Below, piece after piece: positions 1 to 12,640 of a DNA stretch of 64,000 nt (position 1 is its first letter; every line of letters begins with the position of its first letter). Made by a program: the position numbers and the translations under genes. Below the pieces are notes generated by a model. That model was not told the origin of the DNA. It saw only the letters and a program-made list of their open reading frames with translations, and ran no database searches. Origin of the DNA: Parasponia andersonii (taxonomy: Eukaryota > Streptophyta > Magnoliopsida > Rosales > Cannabaceae); contig JXTB01000133.1 of the NCBI GenBank assembly GCA_002914805.1, forward strand, positions 782,602-846,601, written 5' to 3'.

Positions 1-241
1 TTCGTTGGAGGAATAGGGATTCCATCTCCACCATCACATTTATAAACAACCTTAAGTTCTAAATCAAAACGATTTTTATCAACTCCAATCACCTCATACA
101 GCTTATCTACAAGGGTCACAAAAGTTATACCCATCCATACACCCATGGCCTTACTTTCTTTAGCAATATAAGACCATAATATTTTCTCTGACGAAAACTT
201 CCATTCACCGTTATACAAAACTATGATGTTGAAACGTGACT
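1..241 (-). pseudogene. MuDR-like (MULE) transposase, N-terminal exon, cut by window edge
   Basis: Read on the minus strand from 241 to 1, one frame stays open to the window edge. It begins just after a pyrimidine-rich stretch ending in CTGCAG, which looks like a 3' splice site. The translation carries the pattern of the N-terminal domain of plant Mutator-like transposases: VLYNGEWKF, then SKAMGVWMGITF, then VDKLYEVIGVDKNRFDLEL, followed by a proline-rich PIPPTN. The catalytic core would lie left of position 1, so whether the gene is intact cannot be judged. No upstream ATG exon was identified. The repeat block at 300-905 would be its 5' terminal region. Family call is by pattern recognition only. 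Confidence 0.55.
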
Positions 242-299
242 CTGCAGATGAAACAAAAAAAAGAAATTAGATTCAACAGAAAAAAAAAACATAAAATGT

Positions 300-905
300 A
301 AACGGAAGAATCTATATTTTTAGCCATCGAAAATTGGTCGAAATTGGTCGAAAGAAATAATCGAAATAGTCATCGAAAATATGTCGAAAATTCGACTACC
401 ATCGAATTATAGTCGAAATATAGTCGACGAAATTCTTACATCTCAGACTTCAGTGAAATTTGGTCGAAATTATAATCCAAAATCGAAAAAATAATCGAAA
501 TAGTTATCGAAAAAAATAATCAAATTGTCATCGAAAATATGTCGAAAATTTGACTACCATCGAATAGTCATCGAAAATATGTCGAAAATTCGACTACCAT
601 CGAATTATAGTCGAAATATAGTCGACGAAATTCTTGCATCTTAGACTTCATCGAAATTTGGTCGAAATTATAATCGAAATACATCGAAATTGATCGAAAA
701 AAATATAATATAATAGTCATCGAAAATAGGTCGAAAATTCGACTACCATCGAATAGTCATCGAAAATAGGTCGAAAATTCGACTACCATCGAATAGTCAT
801 CGAAAATAGGTCGAAAATTCGACTACCAACGAATCGAAATAAGTTCGACGAAATTGTTACATCTCAGACTTCATCGAAATATGGTCGAAATTACATCGAA
901 AATTC
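300..905. repeat. TCGAAA-rich subterminal repeat block
   Basis: Dense array of TCGAAA and its complement, with short palindromes such as TCGAAAATTCGA. A 40-bp unit starting AGTCATCGAAAATAGG repeats perfectly in phase at 715, 755 and 795, and relatives begin near 368 and 566. A higher-order unit (40-mer, then GTCGACGAAATTCTTACATC, then AGACTTC) occurs three times. Subterminal arrays of this kind are typical of DNA transposons, and the adjacent MULE exon suggests the owner. Confidence 0.7.
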
Positions 906-1401
906 AATGCTTATACTGAGGCAGTCTGATTTTTTGAGAAATCCAGACTTTTGCAGATAATCCCAGAGCCAGAAAACAACTTTTAATGTATAAATTATGC
1001 TCGTAACATATCGAAACTTAGTTAAAAATCATTTCAAACAGTACCCATATAAATTACATACCCATTTCGCGGATTTCCGTCCTCCGTCTTACTGCCACGT
1101 CTTTTTTCTGTTTTTTCAACTTTTATCCTTTCCTCTTTTCTGCTCTTAAAATTTCAGCTCCTTAGACAGTGTGATAAATTCAAGCATGAGATTACATGAA
1201 AGATTGTGAGGATATAGAGAGAGGAATAAGGAGCTACAGCTTGGTTAAAGAGGAGAAGAGTGACATATACATTATAAACCAATTATAAAGGGCAGAAGTG
1301 ACATTTCAGGTGGGTATATGCATATTTTTCAGAATTTTATTGAGGGAAGCATATGTGCCAAAATATGCCTCTTATAATACATATTTAACCTAATTTCCCT
1401 A
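906..1401. other. Intergenic, nothing recognised
   Basis: No open frame, RNA gene or clear repeat was recognised. Composition is mixed AT-rich. It separates the Mutator-like element from the duplicated flank at 1402. Confidence 0.5.
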
Positions 1402-1667
1402 TTTTTTGGGGTCCTTATTCCTTTCTCTTTTAGGCCCCCATAATGATATGATTTATTTTAACTGTGAGTCAATCTTTTATCGGGGATATATATATATATA
1501 TATAAATGTATAATATATAGCGGCCTTTAGCATGCCAAGATCCATTACAGTGATATGACTTCCTTTTTTGGTACGGACGACCATAGAAAATTGTCTTTAT
1601 TCATGACCCACTATATTATCATAAAGCGGTAATTAACGGTTATAATCGCGGTTATTAGTCAAACGAC
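1402..1667 (+). repeat. Duplicated flank, copy C (short)
   Basis: Closely matches 11568-11820 and 46846-47140, including the shared stretches TAGCATGCCAAGATCCATTA, TTGGTACGGACGACCATAGA and AAAGCGGTAATTAACGGTTA. It stops at GTCAAACGAC (about 1665), where the truncated Copia LTR begins. It is non-coding and corresponds to the distal part of the region downstream of the peptide gene at 44776. Confidence 0.8.
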
Positions 1668-2019
1668 GTTATTAGACATAAAATATTAATAAAACAACTA
1701 TTTTAACTTAAGATAATTTGAAAATTCTTTTGAAAGTACGTGCAAAGAGAATTTATGTTTAATGAACTAAATTAAATATAAGACTAAGTATGAAATATAC
1801 TCTATCTAGACACGGTCTTGTATATTTTTTTTATCTATCTTCAAGTTTGATTCAAATAGGTTCATATGTACACATCTTCAAGCTTGATTCTTTGATTAAC
1901 TTGAGCTAGAATTAAGAAGCTATTTCACTACATACTCAAATTAAATTATTAGTAGTAAATCAAATATTTGTTATCTTCAAAATAAGAGTGAGTAAGATTG
2001 AAATATTAATTTCTCAACA
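1668..2019 (-). repeat. Copia 3' LTR, truncated (minus-strand element)
   Basis: Direct-repeat partner of 6830-7151, sharing for example ACTTAAGATAATTTGAAAAT and ACTACATACTCAA. In element orientation the LTR starts TGTTGAGAAATT at 2019, right after a purine tract (RC of 2020-2035) that fits a polypurine tract. Only about 350 bp remain, against about 1.36 kb for the other LTR. The lost end abuts the duplicated flank. Confidence 0.65.
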
Positions 2020-3635
2020 ATCTCCTACTTTTTTATGATAGCAAACATTAATTGATGAGCTAAAAGAAAATATGCAATAAGGATATGAAAATATGAAATT
2101 TGATAGGTTTACCTTAATTCTTACTATATTTAAAGCTTATTCTCAAAATATGCTTATCAATGTAAGAAGAGACTTGTTCTTCATTTTTAACTTAATTAAG
2201 CATCATAAGCATATTATGAGAAAATATAAAATGAATATATGTTAAGCAAATTTCTCTCCTTAAAAATATGCATACTCATAAATAGATCTTTATCTCCTCA
2301 TATTCATAAATCAACATTCTTCTCCCTTGTTTGATATCATTAAAAAGATAGAAACAATTTTCAAATTAGATATCTCATAAAAACTAATCTATCCCTTTGA
2401 AATAAGATTCTCCCCAAATTAGTTTAGTATATTTCTCTTCTCTTTTGAAATCATGAAAAATTATATGGAAGAAAAATACACAAACAATTTTCTCCCATGT
2501 AAAAAAAAATGGTATGCCAAGTTAAATAATAAGGAGATGTGGAGGAACCTAGGATTGAACGATCTTCAAAATAAGAATTACAATATCAAATATAAGATTT
2601 AACAACAGTATGATGCCGAAGTGAAAATAAGAGCATTATTTTTATTTTTGATAAAACTTCCTTAATTGATAATAAGTGTGACAACTATATAGTAGCATAT
2701 TCAAAATAAAGAAGCTGTATCAAATCAAGATCATTAAAACTCTAGTATAATTTTCACTTGTTGAAAACATATTTCTCCAAATATAATCAATTGTAAAGCA
2801 TAGAGGAGAAATCTAAAGTCATCAAAGCATAATAGTGAAATAATTTCTTTTTCTTCATTTTCATCAAATTATAGAGAGCATATAAAAAAATAATGCATTC
2901 AAAATATATATAATCATTTAGCACAAGCAAATAATAAATATGCTCCCCTTCAATATATGAGTCAAGATCAAAACATAAATGAACAAAATAGGCAAAGATT
3001 ATTCATATAAAATAGATATTAATACATAAATGAACAAAATAGGCAAAGATTATTCATATAAAATAGATATTAATGCCAAATGCTAAAACTATAAACATAA
3101 GGCATCCAACTAAGAGAAACATTCAAGACAATAATTCATTTAATTATTAACTATTAACACATAATTTAAAATAGCATTGAAGCTTAAAGAATGTCGATCC
3201 AAGTTTTGAAAGCTAATAAGAACCTTAGATGTGATATTCATCAAAAGTTTGCTCTCATAATGACATAGGATAAAAAAATCATACGCAAATATTCAAAATG
3301 ACAAAGTTACAAAATATAATCATTAAATTCAAACAATGTCATTTTAGTTCTAAAATCAACTCTCGTACATGCACAAAATATATTCCAAAATAGAAATTCA
3401 ATTAATCTATACGAAATATGTTATGAATAGGCATTAAGCATTTATACAAATATAAGAATTCAAGCATATATATTATGCAATCTATTTAAATCATATATGA
3501 GTAATTAATATGTTAATCAAAATTAAAAATTATAAAAAATTCGAATAAAATCATTCATACTGTCATTCCAAAAGTTCTTCATTTTTTTTGTATTGAAGTT
3601 GGACTTAATTATCATCTTTGATTTTTCATTAGAAT
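2020..3635 (-). other. Copia interior without recognisable coding sequence
   Basis: Very AT-rich. Reverse transcriptase and RNase H would be expected here in a full Copia element, but I recognise neither. It contains an exact 51-bp tandem duplication at 2973-3023 and 3024-3074. Deletion or extreme decay is likely. Confidence 0.4.
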
Positions 3636-4600
3636 CTAATCATTCAAGCTTAATACTGTACCTATAACAACATCATCTATATTTTTCTCCTTAAAAAAGT
3701 CATTAGTTTCATCAAGTGTTATATGCATAGATCTACTATTTTTTTTTGTTGAAAAATTCTCTTTATGCTTTGCTAGTCGTAGAGTAACCAAGAAACGTTC
3801 CAAGATTAGATTTTGAATCAATATTTTCAAATTATCTTTGGTTTTTAAAAAGAATAAAGTATTTGCATTCAAAGACTCTAAAATAACCAATATTGGATTT
3901 TTGATCATAGTACAACTCGTAATGGCATTTTATTCAAAATAAATTTAATCGATACCTAGTTTAAAACATAACAAATAATGTTGACAACTTTGGCCTAAAA
4001 GTATTTTAGTAAAACATTTACTTTCGACATAGTCAAGGCCAGTTTGAAACCAATAAAGAAAATCACACAATTCTTTTTGAATAATTATCAACTAGCTCAA
4101 AAGCATAATATTTTTTCAAAATAATTAACTTAATTTTCAAAGTGACATACTTTACAAATCTTGTCATTTCTAAAAATTAGACTAGGTAAACCACAACCAG
4201 ATTCTAAGAGAAAATATTTGAAATTGTTCCCATATAGCATGTCTAAGTTTTATATGCCATAATCAATAAACATTTTCTTTTAAAACAATACAAAATTTAT
4301 TTGAGTTGAAAATATTTTAACAATGATAAAATTAATTTTTTTAAAAGATATAATCTTATATGTTCAAATTTTGAAATTGAGCATTTAAAAGACTAAAAGA
4401 AAAACCTAATAACACAGTTGACAAAAATTAAGCATATTATATTTCTAGCAAGATATTCTCAAAGATAAGCAAAGAATTATTACCGATATCACTTATGCCA
4501 ATGATCTTTCTTTTTGTATCATCTTCAAAAATGAAATATCCACCATCATTTCTTTGTAAAGGTTAAGAGCTTGATGAAGTTATTGGTTTAGTTCTTGGAG
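3636..4600 (-). pseudogene. Copia pol remnant (protease/integrase region)
   Basis: On the minus strand, the open piece 3908-3636 contains SMHITLDETNDFF preceded by NFSTKK. This resembles the linker after the Copia integrase core, where an FN..T..VEESMHV.FDE pattern is usual. Upstream frames (about 4140-4030) give fragments resembling the FCxxxG integrase stretch, with stops. Shifts and stops are frequent, so this is a decayed pseudogene. No RT follows it. Confidence 0.5.
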
Positions 4601-4611
4601 TAACCACTTTC

Positions 4612-5740
4612 TTAATTGTACCTATAATAAAGATTCAAATTTGGATTTTGATACCCACTTAACTTTGGGTCCTTGGGGATTTGTCTTTGAATTCTTTGAA
4701 ACTCATTCATGTTTGATACCGAAATATGCACTTTTCTTGATTGAGCATAAAAAACTAATATGACTATTTTGATTGCAATAATTGTATACATACTTTGATT
4801 CATTAATAGATATTGCTTTGACAAAATAATATTTGTAATACTTTTGCTTTACGAAAGATTTATATCCAATATCTCTTTCGTCAAAAATATATATTTGCCT
4901 AGCAAGCATTAAATCAAAATTTTGCTTTCTATTTCTGAACTTGTGAACAATGTTGACTTTATCATTTAAAGAAGTATTTTGATTTTTCAAAGAGTCACTT
5001 AAAGCATCACTCAAAATTGCTTCTTTTTCTATTGAAAGTTCCTTAAGCTCTTTAAATAAAATAGAAATTTTCTTTTTAAGAGCTTCATTTGTCAAAACAA
5101 ATTTTTCATGGTTTTTATGTAAATAATTGAACTCATCATGAGACAATTTATCAAAATCATTAAAAGAATCGTCATTAGGATCAAACGATGTTACCTCATT
5201 ATCTATGGCCATGAAGCACATATTGGTTACTTCTTCTTGAACTTCATCATTCAAATTATCATCATTGCCATCATCCTAAATGATTTTGATTTCTTCTTCT
5301 TGCGTGGAAGATTTGAGAATAATGACTTTTTTTTCTTTATCTTTCACTCATCTTTTTCATTGTTTTCTTTTATTTGACTTGTGATGATATATGAGCTTTC
5401 AAACATTTTCCACATTTCATAAGCATTATTAGCCAGTTGTACACTATTATAAATATTTACATCTATACTACATAATAAATAATTAAAAGCAGATTTATTC
5501 CTAGAAAACGTGATTTTTTTCAAAATCATCATATGCATAAAAAACTTTTTCAACAAATTTATTATCAAATATTTTTCTAGGAATATATGGACCTTGAACA
5601 ATAATGTTTAATAAATCATCACCCATAAATTTAAGCATTTCGATTTTCCAAATATTGTAGTCAATACTATTGGAAAATGGTAGCCTAGTTGAAAACTCCT
5701 TATTTGAAAGATTTTGAAAATTGTTTGGGTATACCATCTC
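4612..5740 (-). pseudogene. Copia gag remnant, broken into several frames
   Basis: Three overlapping minus-strand pieces (5737-5501, 5601-5344, 5254-4703) and a short fourth (4824-4612) form a typical plant Copia gag in order. First comes an N-terminal domain with DYNIWKIEMLKFM and GPYIP. Next is NNAYEMWKMFESS with SQIKE. Then comes a coiled-coil-rich segment (NMCFMAIDNEVTS, long Lys/Glu/Leu stretch). Last is a zinc-knuckle-like YNYCNQNSHISFLC, whose first Cys is replaced by Tyr. At least two frameshifts separate the pieces. It encoded the nucleocapsid polyprotein of a retrotransposon and is not a host gene. Confidence 0.75.
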
Positions 5741-5773
5741 AAAATAGTTAAGTTTTTAAAATTTGAGCACTAA

Positions 5774-5785
5774 GCTTTGATACTA
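5774..5785 (-). other. Primer binding site of the Copia element
   Basis: The reverse complement reads TAGTATCAAAGC, close to TGGTATCAGAGC, the plant PBS complementary to initiator Met-tRNA. It lies between the right-hand LTR and gag, as expected for a minus-strand element. Confidence 0.65.
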
Positions 5786-5786
5786 A

Positions 5787-7151
5787 TTATTATCTTAAGA
5801 ATAGCTAACCCAAGAGCCGGATGAATTAGGTGTTAAAAATTTTTTCAAACTTTTTGAATAAAACACTTAGGATATGCAAATAATGAACAAAGCAAGTAAA
5901 AATAGCAAATAAACAAGCACAATCTCAAAGTAAATGAATTAAAGAGATATGGGTAGAGAGATTACAAATGCTATTTTTACGAGGTTCGACACATACGATG
6001 ATTTACCTACGTCCTCGGTCCTTCGTAACTTACTTCGAGCATTACACTATCGGATTAAGATTATAGGCTTGACCGGCCCTTATACAACTGAAGTAATTTC
6101 TTCTTAGACACACTCATACCTTTACGATAGTCTTGAATCTAGCTCTATTATGCCTAACAATAGATTATTTTGACTCTGGTGATAACCTCACCTATATGGA
6201 TTGTTTAGACAATGGTGCCAACCTTACTAATACGGATTGTTTAGACTTTAGTGGCAATCTCACTTATACATAGATTGTTTATAACTCTGGTGCTAACCTC
6301 ACTTTACATTCAAATGGTTTTTCAATAAACAAGAATGAACACTCAGTCACAAATTTTCTTAAAAAATAATGAATACAATTTTGACTTAGAAGATATGAGA
6401 AGAATACACTATAGATACTCTAAGATTGACTCAATATGATTTGAAAGTAAAAGTTGAGTATAAGAGAGCTTTTGCACTTAGAAAGTGATTGGGTATCAAT
6501 ATATGTTTATATTCTCATATTCTAAGTTGTCAAATATGAAATCTTAAAAAACTAGCCATTTGCAACAGTTGGCAACTTGCTGCCAAAATTTTGGTCGACT
6601 AAAAATAATTTTGGTTGACCAAAAATCTAACCGTTGGAACACTCCAGTTCAACTCTAACAGTCATTTTTGGTCGATGGGTTGGTCAACCAAAATAGGTCA
6701 GAAACTAGTAAATCATTTCTTTGATCCAAACTTTGGTCATTTTTTGACATTAAAAAATAACTTTTTGATGATATTTTGACTAGATTAAAAATGATATTAA
6801 TTTTCAAACTTATAAAATAAAATAACCATTTTAACTTAAGATAATTTGAAAATTCTTTTGAAAGTATGAACCAATGCAAAGAGAGTCTATGTGCAATAAA
6901 CTAAATCAAATACGAGACTAAGTTTGAAATATATTCCACCTAAATATGGTCTTGTATCTTAATTATCCATCTTTAAGCTTGATTCTAATAGGTCCATATG
7001 CATCCATCTTCAAGCTTGATTCCTTGATTAACTCGAGCAAGAATTTTAAATCTATTTCACTACATACTCAAGTTGAATCATTAGTACTAAATCAAATGTT
7101 TGTTATTTTAAAAGTAAGAGTGAGTAAGATTCAAACTTGAATTTCTCAATA
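5787..7151 (-). repeat. Copia 5' LTR (right-hand LTR of the minus-strand element)
   Basis: Lies directly upstream of the PBS in element orientation. Its outer 320 bp (6830-7151) are a direct repeat of 1680-2019. In element orientation it starts TATTGAGAAATT at 7151. It contains internally repeated GATTGTTTAGAC/CTGGTG..AACCTCAC motifs around 6180-6310. About 1.36 kb. Confidence 0.65.
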
Positions 7152-8444
7152 TATTGTTATAATGTTCATGATAATTGGAACAAGATTACTCGTAGATTTT
7201 ATCTTAAGAGTCGTTAGACTCTATTTCTATATTGTAAAGGGATACTTAAAGTTTAGGTTTGGTTTATCTTTGGCCAAGGAAAAATCATATTATGAACTAG
7301 TGTAGTATTCCTAGGCCCTGACACCTTTTACATTCAATGTTTTCAAAAATGTTTTCAAAATTGTTTTAAATAAATATTGAAAGGAGATTGCATAGGAGAC
7401 ACGCGTCACTCAAGGATAGTACCAAACAACCTATCCTATTAGAACCTTATTTCTTGAGTGTTAAGTGTCGATTTCACTTATGTGTATATTTCTAGGACAT
7501 TAGATTGTATCCATGGAGTTTTTTTTTTTTAATATATCAAGGGCTTGTAGAGTCTTTGGGTCAGCATTTATTTTGGTTTTCTTTGATGAGATTTTACACT
7601 GGATAAAAAGTTTGAAGTGCTTTTAAAATATCTTATGTTTGGGTGCTTGCATTAAAGAATGAAGTTTACACTAATGTTTTATGTTGGTAATTTCCTATTT
7701 GGGTGTTGTAGTCTTACATTTGATTAGAAGTGGTTTGTGCTATGTGTTATTCCTCACTCTAATTGGAGAGCAGAAAATAGTTGTGAGCCAGTGAACTCTC
7801 TTTATCACATTCAATCTTTAAACTTATTTATCTTGTGTGATGTAACACAAAGATTCTTGTTCTTCTTCTTAAACTCTACTCAATTATGTTCTATGCTTGA
7901 AAGGGCACTCTTGTTAGGGTCATTGACTCATGGATTATCTAGGTGTAGGTTCTAGCTGCAGACAAATGGGTATGTCTTAGGAGATTATTGAAATGGTATG
8001 ATTAGGGGGACGATATTCTTGTGTCTGACATTTAGTCCATTGTTCTAGTTTGATACCTTACAATCAGTGTTTAGAGTCCTGTGTACTCAACTTCTAGCCA
8101 TAGTTATTACCATTATCTTTTGACTTCTCATATACTTGTAGTTGTTATTTCCAACCATGGGTATTGAGATTCTTGTATCTATTATGGAGTTATCTTATAA
8201 TTTCATATCTCTCTATGTGTATCCTTATACCATACCATAGTACGGCACGGTATGTTAGTGGGATTCTAATACCAAGTGAAGACTATCTGTTTCATACATT
8301 TTCGTTAACGAGTATTTGGTTTAATGCTATTAAATTCTATAGTCATGTGTTCACTACATTTCTAGTGACTATTTCTTATGATCTTGTTCATACTATCAGT
8401 TTATACTTGAATTTCGAGACGAAATTCCTATAAAGAGGTAAGAA
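7152..8444 (+). pseudogene. Degenerate Gypsy internal region, 3' end recognisable
   Basis: Most of this stretch has no convincing coding signal. The last 50 bp, ATTTCGAGACGAAATTCC then TATAAAGAGGTAAGAA, match the usual end of plant Ty3/Gypsy pol plus polypurine tract immediately before an LTR. I infer a strongly decayed or rearranged Gypsy body. RT and integrase are not recognisable. Confidence 0.4.
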
Positions 8445-10490
8445 TATAAAAACCTAGTTTTTAAATGGATAAAATAGTCAGTTGACCAAAAAAACTAATT
8501 AAATATATATACATATAGATATACATTTTTGGCCGAATGAGGTAGAGGAGGATCAGTTGCTGCCACGACCATTATCTGGCCAACCCAGCCACCAACAAGC
8601 CCCTCCCACACTGCTTGGAAGCCGCGCCATCCACCCCAGGTCACCGTCAAGAGCCACATCGCCGGAAAATGCCATTTTTGGCCGTTAGGAAATTTTTGTC
8701 ACCGGCCCAGTTTTAGATCATTTCAGGTCATGTTCTTGGGCTTGTTGGGTTCATCTCGCCAAGATGAACCTTAAGGTATATATTTCAAGATCCTATTTTG
8801 CCCAGTTGAAAGTTACCATTTTTGTCTATTCTTTATGTCGCATTTAACTTTTAATCCGACCGTTAGATTTGTTTTTATTGTCATTTTTGGAATGTACTTA
8901 AAAAATGGTGAAGTTTGATATATATATATATATAAATTATATTTGATGATTGGCATGAAAATCAATATTTAACGGCTTAGATTTTGTTTAGTTTTGTATG
9001 CCACCGGTCTAGTGTCGGTTCAGACACGAATTAGTCAAGTTATATGTCTAACTTAGCTATTTTAGACATTAGAAATTCAATGAAGAGGTCTATTTATTGA
9101 ATTAAAGCTCCATTAAGAAATTGATTTTTTCTGAGTGAGTGATTAAGGGCATAGAATTGATTTCCGACCCTCTGAACAATCGTTTAATTGGCACCTTGAG
9201 GATCCAATGGCGTGGTATCACTATTCTAGCAAGGTAAGCACTCAGTTACCTCTCTTTCATATCATTTTCGAATAAAACTTATTTTCTACAATATATGAGA
9301 ACAAACGTGATTTTAGATCTTTTAAATATCTTTGATGGAATTGAATGGTATGATTTATATATTGGATTTATCTAGAACTTTTCTGAGTACAGGTTAGTTT
9401 TTTGATATGTTAAAATATGGTCATCACACTGCCCCTTTTTCGACAAAACTTAAGTAATCATTTTATTAAAAACCAGAGCATCATTTGAACTTAAATTACT
9501 GTATAGTTATTTTTATACATCAATTCAGAGTACACATATCATAGGATCACACATGAGTACCATGTTAGCATCATAGGATTTTTATAGTGTGGCACTGCGG
9601 CCCAATTGACAGTGTAGAGCCTGCGAAACTGTGCAGAGTATTTCTTCTGATTACCTCCCTATTTGGCAGACCTAGGCATTGCGGTTGCCCTTTAAGGTTT
9701 GGTAGGTGACACGCAGGTATTCCCTCCGGTTATAGGCCAGGTGTCACGTAGGCTATATATTACACATAGTGCCAATACTCTTGTTTCCATTGATGAGAGG
9801 TGGTGAACTCATGCGTATAGGTAGATTTGTGGCATATATTTGTGAATTGATTGATTTTCAGATATCATGTTTTCTGTATATCTACATATACATATATGTG
9901 CATCCGAACTATTGGTTTTAGATAACATATTTTTATACCTATATAACTATAAATATAGTTATATGCATATATATATATATATACAGACTATTAGCTTTGG
10001 AAATGAATATGTATAAGTATATACTTATAGTTTTTGCAAAAAAACAAAAAAAAAGTGCTTTGGATTAAACTGACCATGCAGGGGCTTGCTATCACCAAAA
10101 AAGTTTTCAAATGAGGAAATAGCTTTCCTACTGAGTTTTCGAGCTCACCTCCTTTTATTTTTCTTTCATTTCAGGTGGTTATTCATTCTAGTTAATTGTC
10201 TCGATGATCATGCAAGTTGCTTGGCCTACGTATGCAGTCTTATCCCTATTCCTCTTTAGTTAGTTCTCATAACTTGTTCCATTCTTTTTATTTCTAACTA
10301 TTTAGCCAAGTTTGTTATTTATGCTAAGTGAATGCATGGGGACATATTTTCCACTAATTAAGGATTTAGTGTACAAATGAAACCCGTTGGTTCCTAAGGC
10401 GAATATTTTTAAAGATTTTAAATATTTAGAATTTTGAATAACTTTATAAATCAATTTTTTGACTTTCTGACTCAAGATTTATACATACAC
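8445..10490 (+). repeat. Gypsy LTR, plus orientation, 3' end lost
   Basis: Starts TATAAAAACCTAG after the polypurine tract, against TGTAAAA.. in its relatives. Its body matches the LTR family: TTGGCAGACCTAGGCATTGC, GGTTTGGTAGGTGACACGCA and TGTCACGTAGG around 9660-9750 pair with 43020-43110 and, reversed, with 17500-17600. The usual end GGGTCGTGACA is absent, and sequence switches to the duplicated flank near 10500. Confidence 0.65.
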
Positions 10491-10506
10491 ACACGTTTAT
10501 GTGAAT

Positions 10507-11829
10507 AAGTAATTAATGTACCTGAGAGACTCAAGCCGTTTATGTATACATATAGTCATGAATTTATGCACCGAAAACATGTACTTTTCCTCTCTCTCTC
10601 TCTTGATTATATTCCTCTTGTTTTCTTCGATCCTAATTTTAGTAATATTATTTCTCCTTCCTCGTTCATCGGATAATAGATTAAAAAGAAAAAATTGTAT
10701 CCATTTCATATGAAAGGAAGACTTCGGCCAAATTAATGCACATAATATTGAACTATAATTAATTAAGTCCTCTCTGTGTGTTCGTGCATGTTACAAGGAT
10801 CAAACCAGTTCTGCTTGTATTAATTACGTATGTCGAGTTTAGTAGCATTCTATGTTTTAAAAAATCCAAATTATATAGCTTGATCAAGAGTTTTGGGCTG
10901 CAATTAAACACATTTTTGTATAGAACATTACACCACAAAATTTAGAGATTTTGTGAATTAGGCCGTACTTAAGTTTTTATTTCCCAGTTATCATTTTTGA
11001 TAAAGTTAGCGAATAGTGTTAGGCACTATATAATAACTCGTGACATTAATTTTTTTCCTCTTTAGGATATTTGTTTTTCCACGAACTTCGCATGAAAACC
11101 TTATCTAGGATAGATCATGATTTATTTTTGTTGTAATACTGGACTGACGGACTCATATATCCCCTCTTTGTTTTTACTTCTCTGTCCCTCCAATAATGGG
11201 AATTTAACATGTCACATATAAATATATAAATGATGAGTTAACTTCTGGTTATAATGAATAGGTCATTATCGACCTTAACTTTTTTTTTTCCTACAAAAAC
11301 AAATTAACTGAAAAAATTTACTCATGTTCTTGAACGATTGAACCATCCGACGTTGATCACCCAAAATCTGCAACTCACACATATCAATGAAATAAAAACT
11401 TTTTTACGAATAATACACCAACAAAAAACTTCCTTACAAATACTACACGCACAACTCCGCAACCTCATGAGCCGCCATAACAATCTGAATAGTACTTAGA
11501 AGCTAGAATATGCACTAGAATATGCACTTTCCAGGCGTATGCATTATTATTATTGTTGTTATTATTATTCTTTTTTTGGGTGCTTATTCCTTCCGCTTTT
11601 AGGCCACCATAATGATATGAATTATTTTAGTTGTGAGTCAAAATCTTTTCTTGGAGAAATATACAATATATAGCGGCCTTTGGCATGCCAAGATGCATTA
11701 CAGTGACATGACTTCCTCTATTGGTACGGACGGCCACAGAAAATTGTCTTTATTCATGACTCACTATATTATAATAAAGCGGTAATTAACGGTTATAATC
11801 GTGGTTATTAGTCAAACGATATGATTACA
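10507..11829 (+). repeat. Duplicated flank, copy A
   Basis: Matches 45614-47147 over most of its length: AAGTAATTAATG at the start, then TAGTCATGAATT, CTAATTTTAGTAATATTATT, GCACATAATATTG, GAACCATCCGACGTTGAT, ATGAGCCGCCATAACAATCT and the block shared with copy C. A small open frame at 10516-10713 is mirrored at 45651, but the two differ by indels and I do not regard it as a gene. The part that would correspond to the peptide gene itself is missing, replaced by the LTR that ends about 10490. Confidence 0.85.
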
Positions 11830-12640
11830 AGAAAGAAGGCCACCGACGTGCTTCATTAAAGAGCACGTTAACCGACAAGGCAAAAATAACCACGTCGGCA
11901 AATGATTCAAGAATGAACACACTTTTACCACTTTATTTCGATGATGTAACCATCGGGTATAGATAGCTTTCCCCGACGTGTTACAGTTATTGCATCGTGT
12001 AAAGTTCGCGCGAACGGTCATGCATACTCCAAATTTAGTAGTATAATACATAAATGTTTATGTATGATGCGTAAGAAATATATATATATATATATATATA
12101 TATGAGCAGGTACAGTAGGCATGCACTCTTATTCTTTCTCATATAGAAAAATAATCATCAAATTTTAATTAGGTAATTTTACATTCTTATTCTTTCTCAT
12201 ATAGAAAAATAATCATCAAATTTTAATTAGATAATTAAAATTACGTATGTTAAAATGATTCAAATTAAATGATTGCACTAAATGACGTGCCTAACAAAAC
12301 TGTTATGAGTGGCAATTTTTTTCTCTCTCCACCTTTTTTCAATTAATTATTTATATACAAAAATATTTTTTTTTGAATTGACATGAATATTCTCCTATAG
12401 CATTAAATAATTAGAACTTCTCTCTTAACACACCTTTAAATGCACTAGTATAATAACCGTATGATATTTAGCCCTAAATCTTAAAAAAATTATAATTTTA
12501 TGCAATTCAATTTTTTGAAGTATGGATGAACAAACTGTGATTGTCGAAAATTTTGATCCCACTAACGATTTAGATTATAATGAGGTAAGATTTTTAATTT
12601 TAATATTATTGGTGTTTATATGTTCTTATTCTGTGTTTAA
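11830..12640. other. Intergenic with small duplications
   Basis: Contains CGACGTG/CACGTCGG inverted motifs at 11840-11910, a (TA)n tract near 12080-12102, and a tandem duplication of a 46-bp unit at 12127-12172 and 12185-12230 (period 58). No gene recognised. Confidence 0.5.

Noticed and set aside
300..905. CRISPR-like regular repeat
   Set aside because: The repeats are contiguous without unique spacers, in a plant genome, next to a transposase exon.
10516..10713. Hydrophobic small frame with a look-alike at 45651
   Set aside because: The duplicated flank explains the similarity. Indels differ between copies, there is no consistent start and the 45651 version runs through a TA microsatellite.
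11820..11920. Possible CACTA end (ATTACAAGAAAGAAGGCC with CGACGTG motifs)
   Set aside because: GATTACA also occurs at the same point of the duplicated flank at 47141, so the resemblance may be chance. No partner end found.
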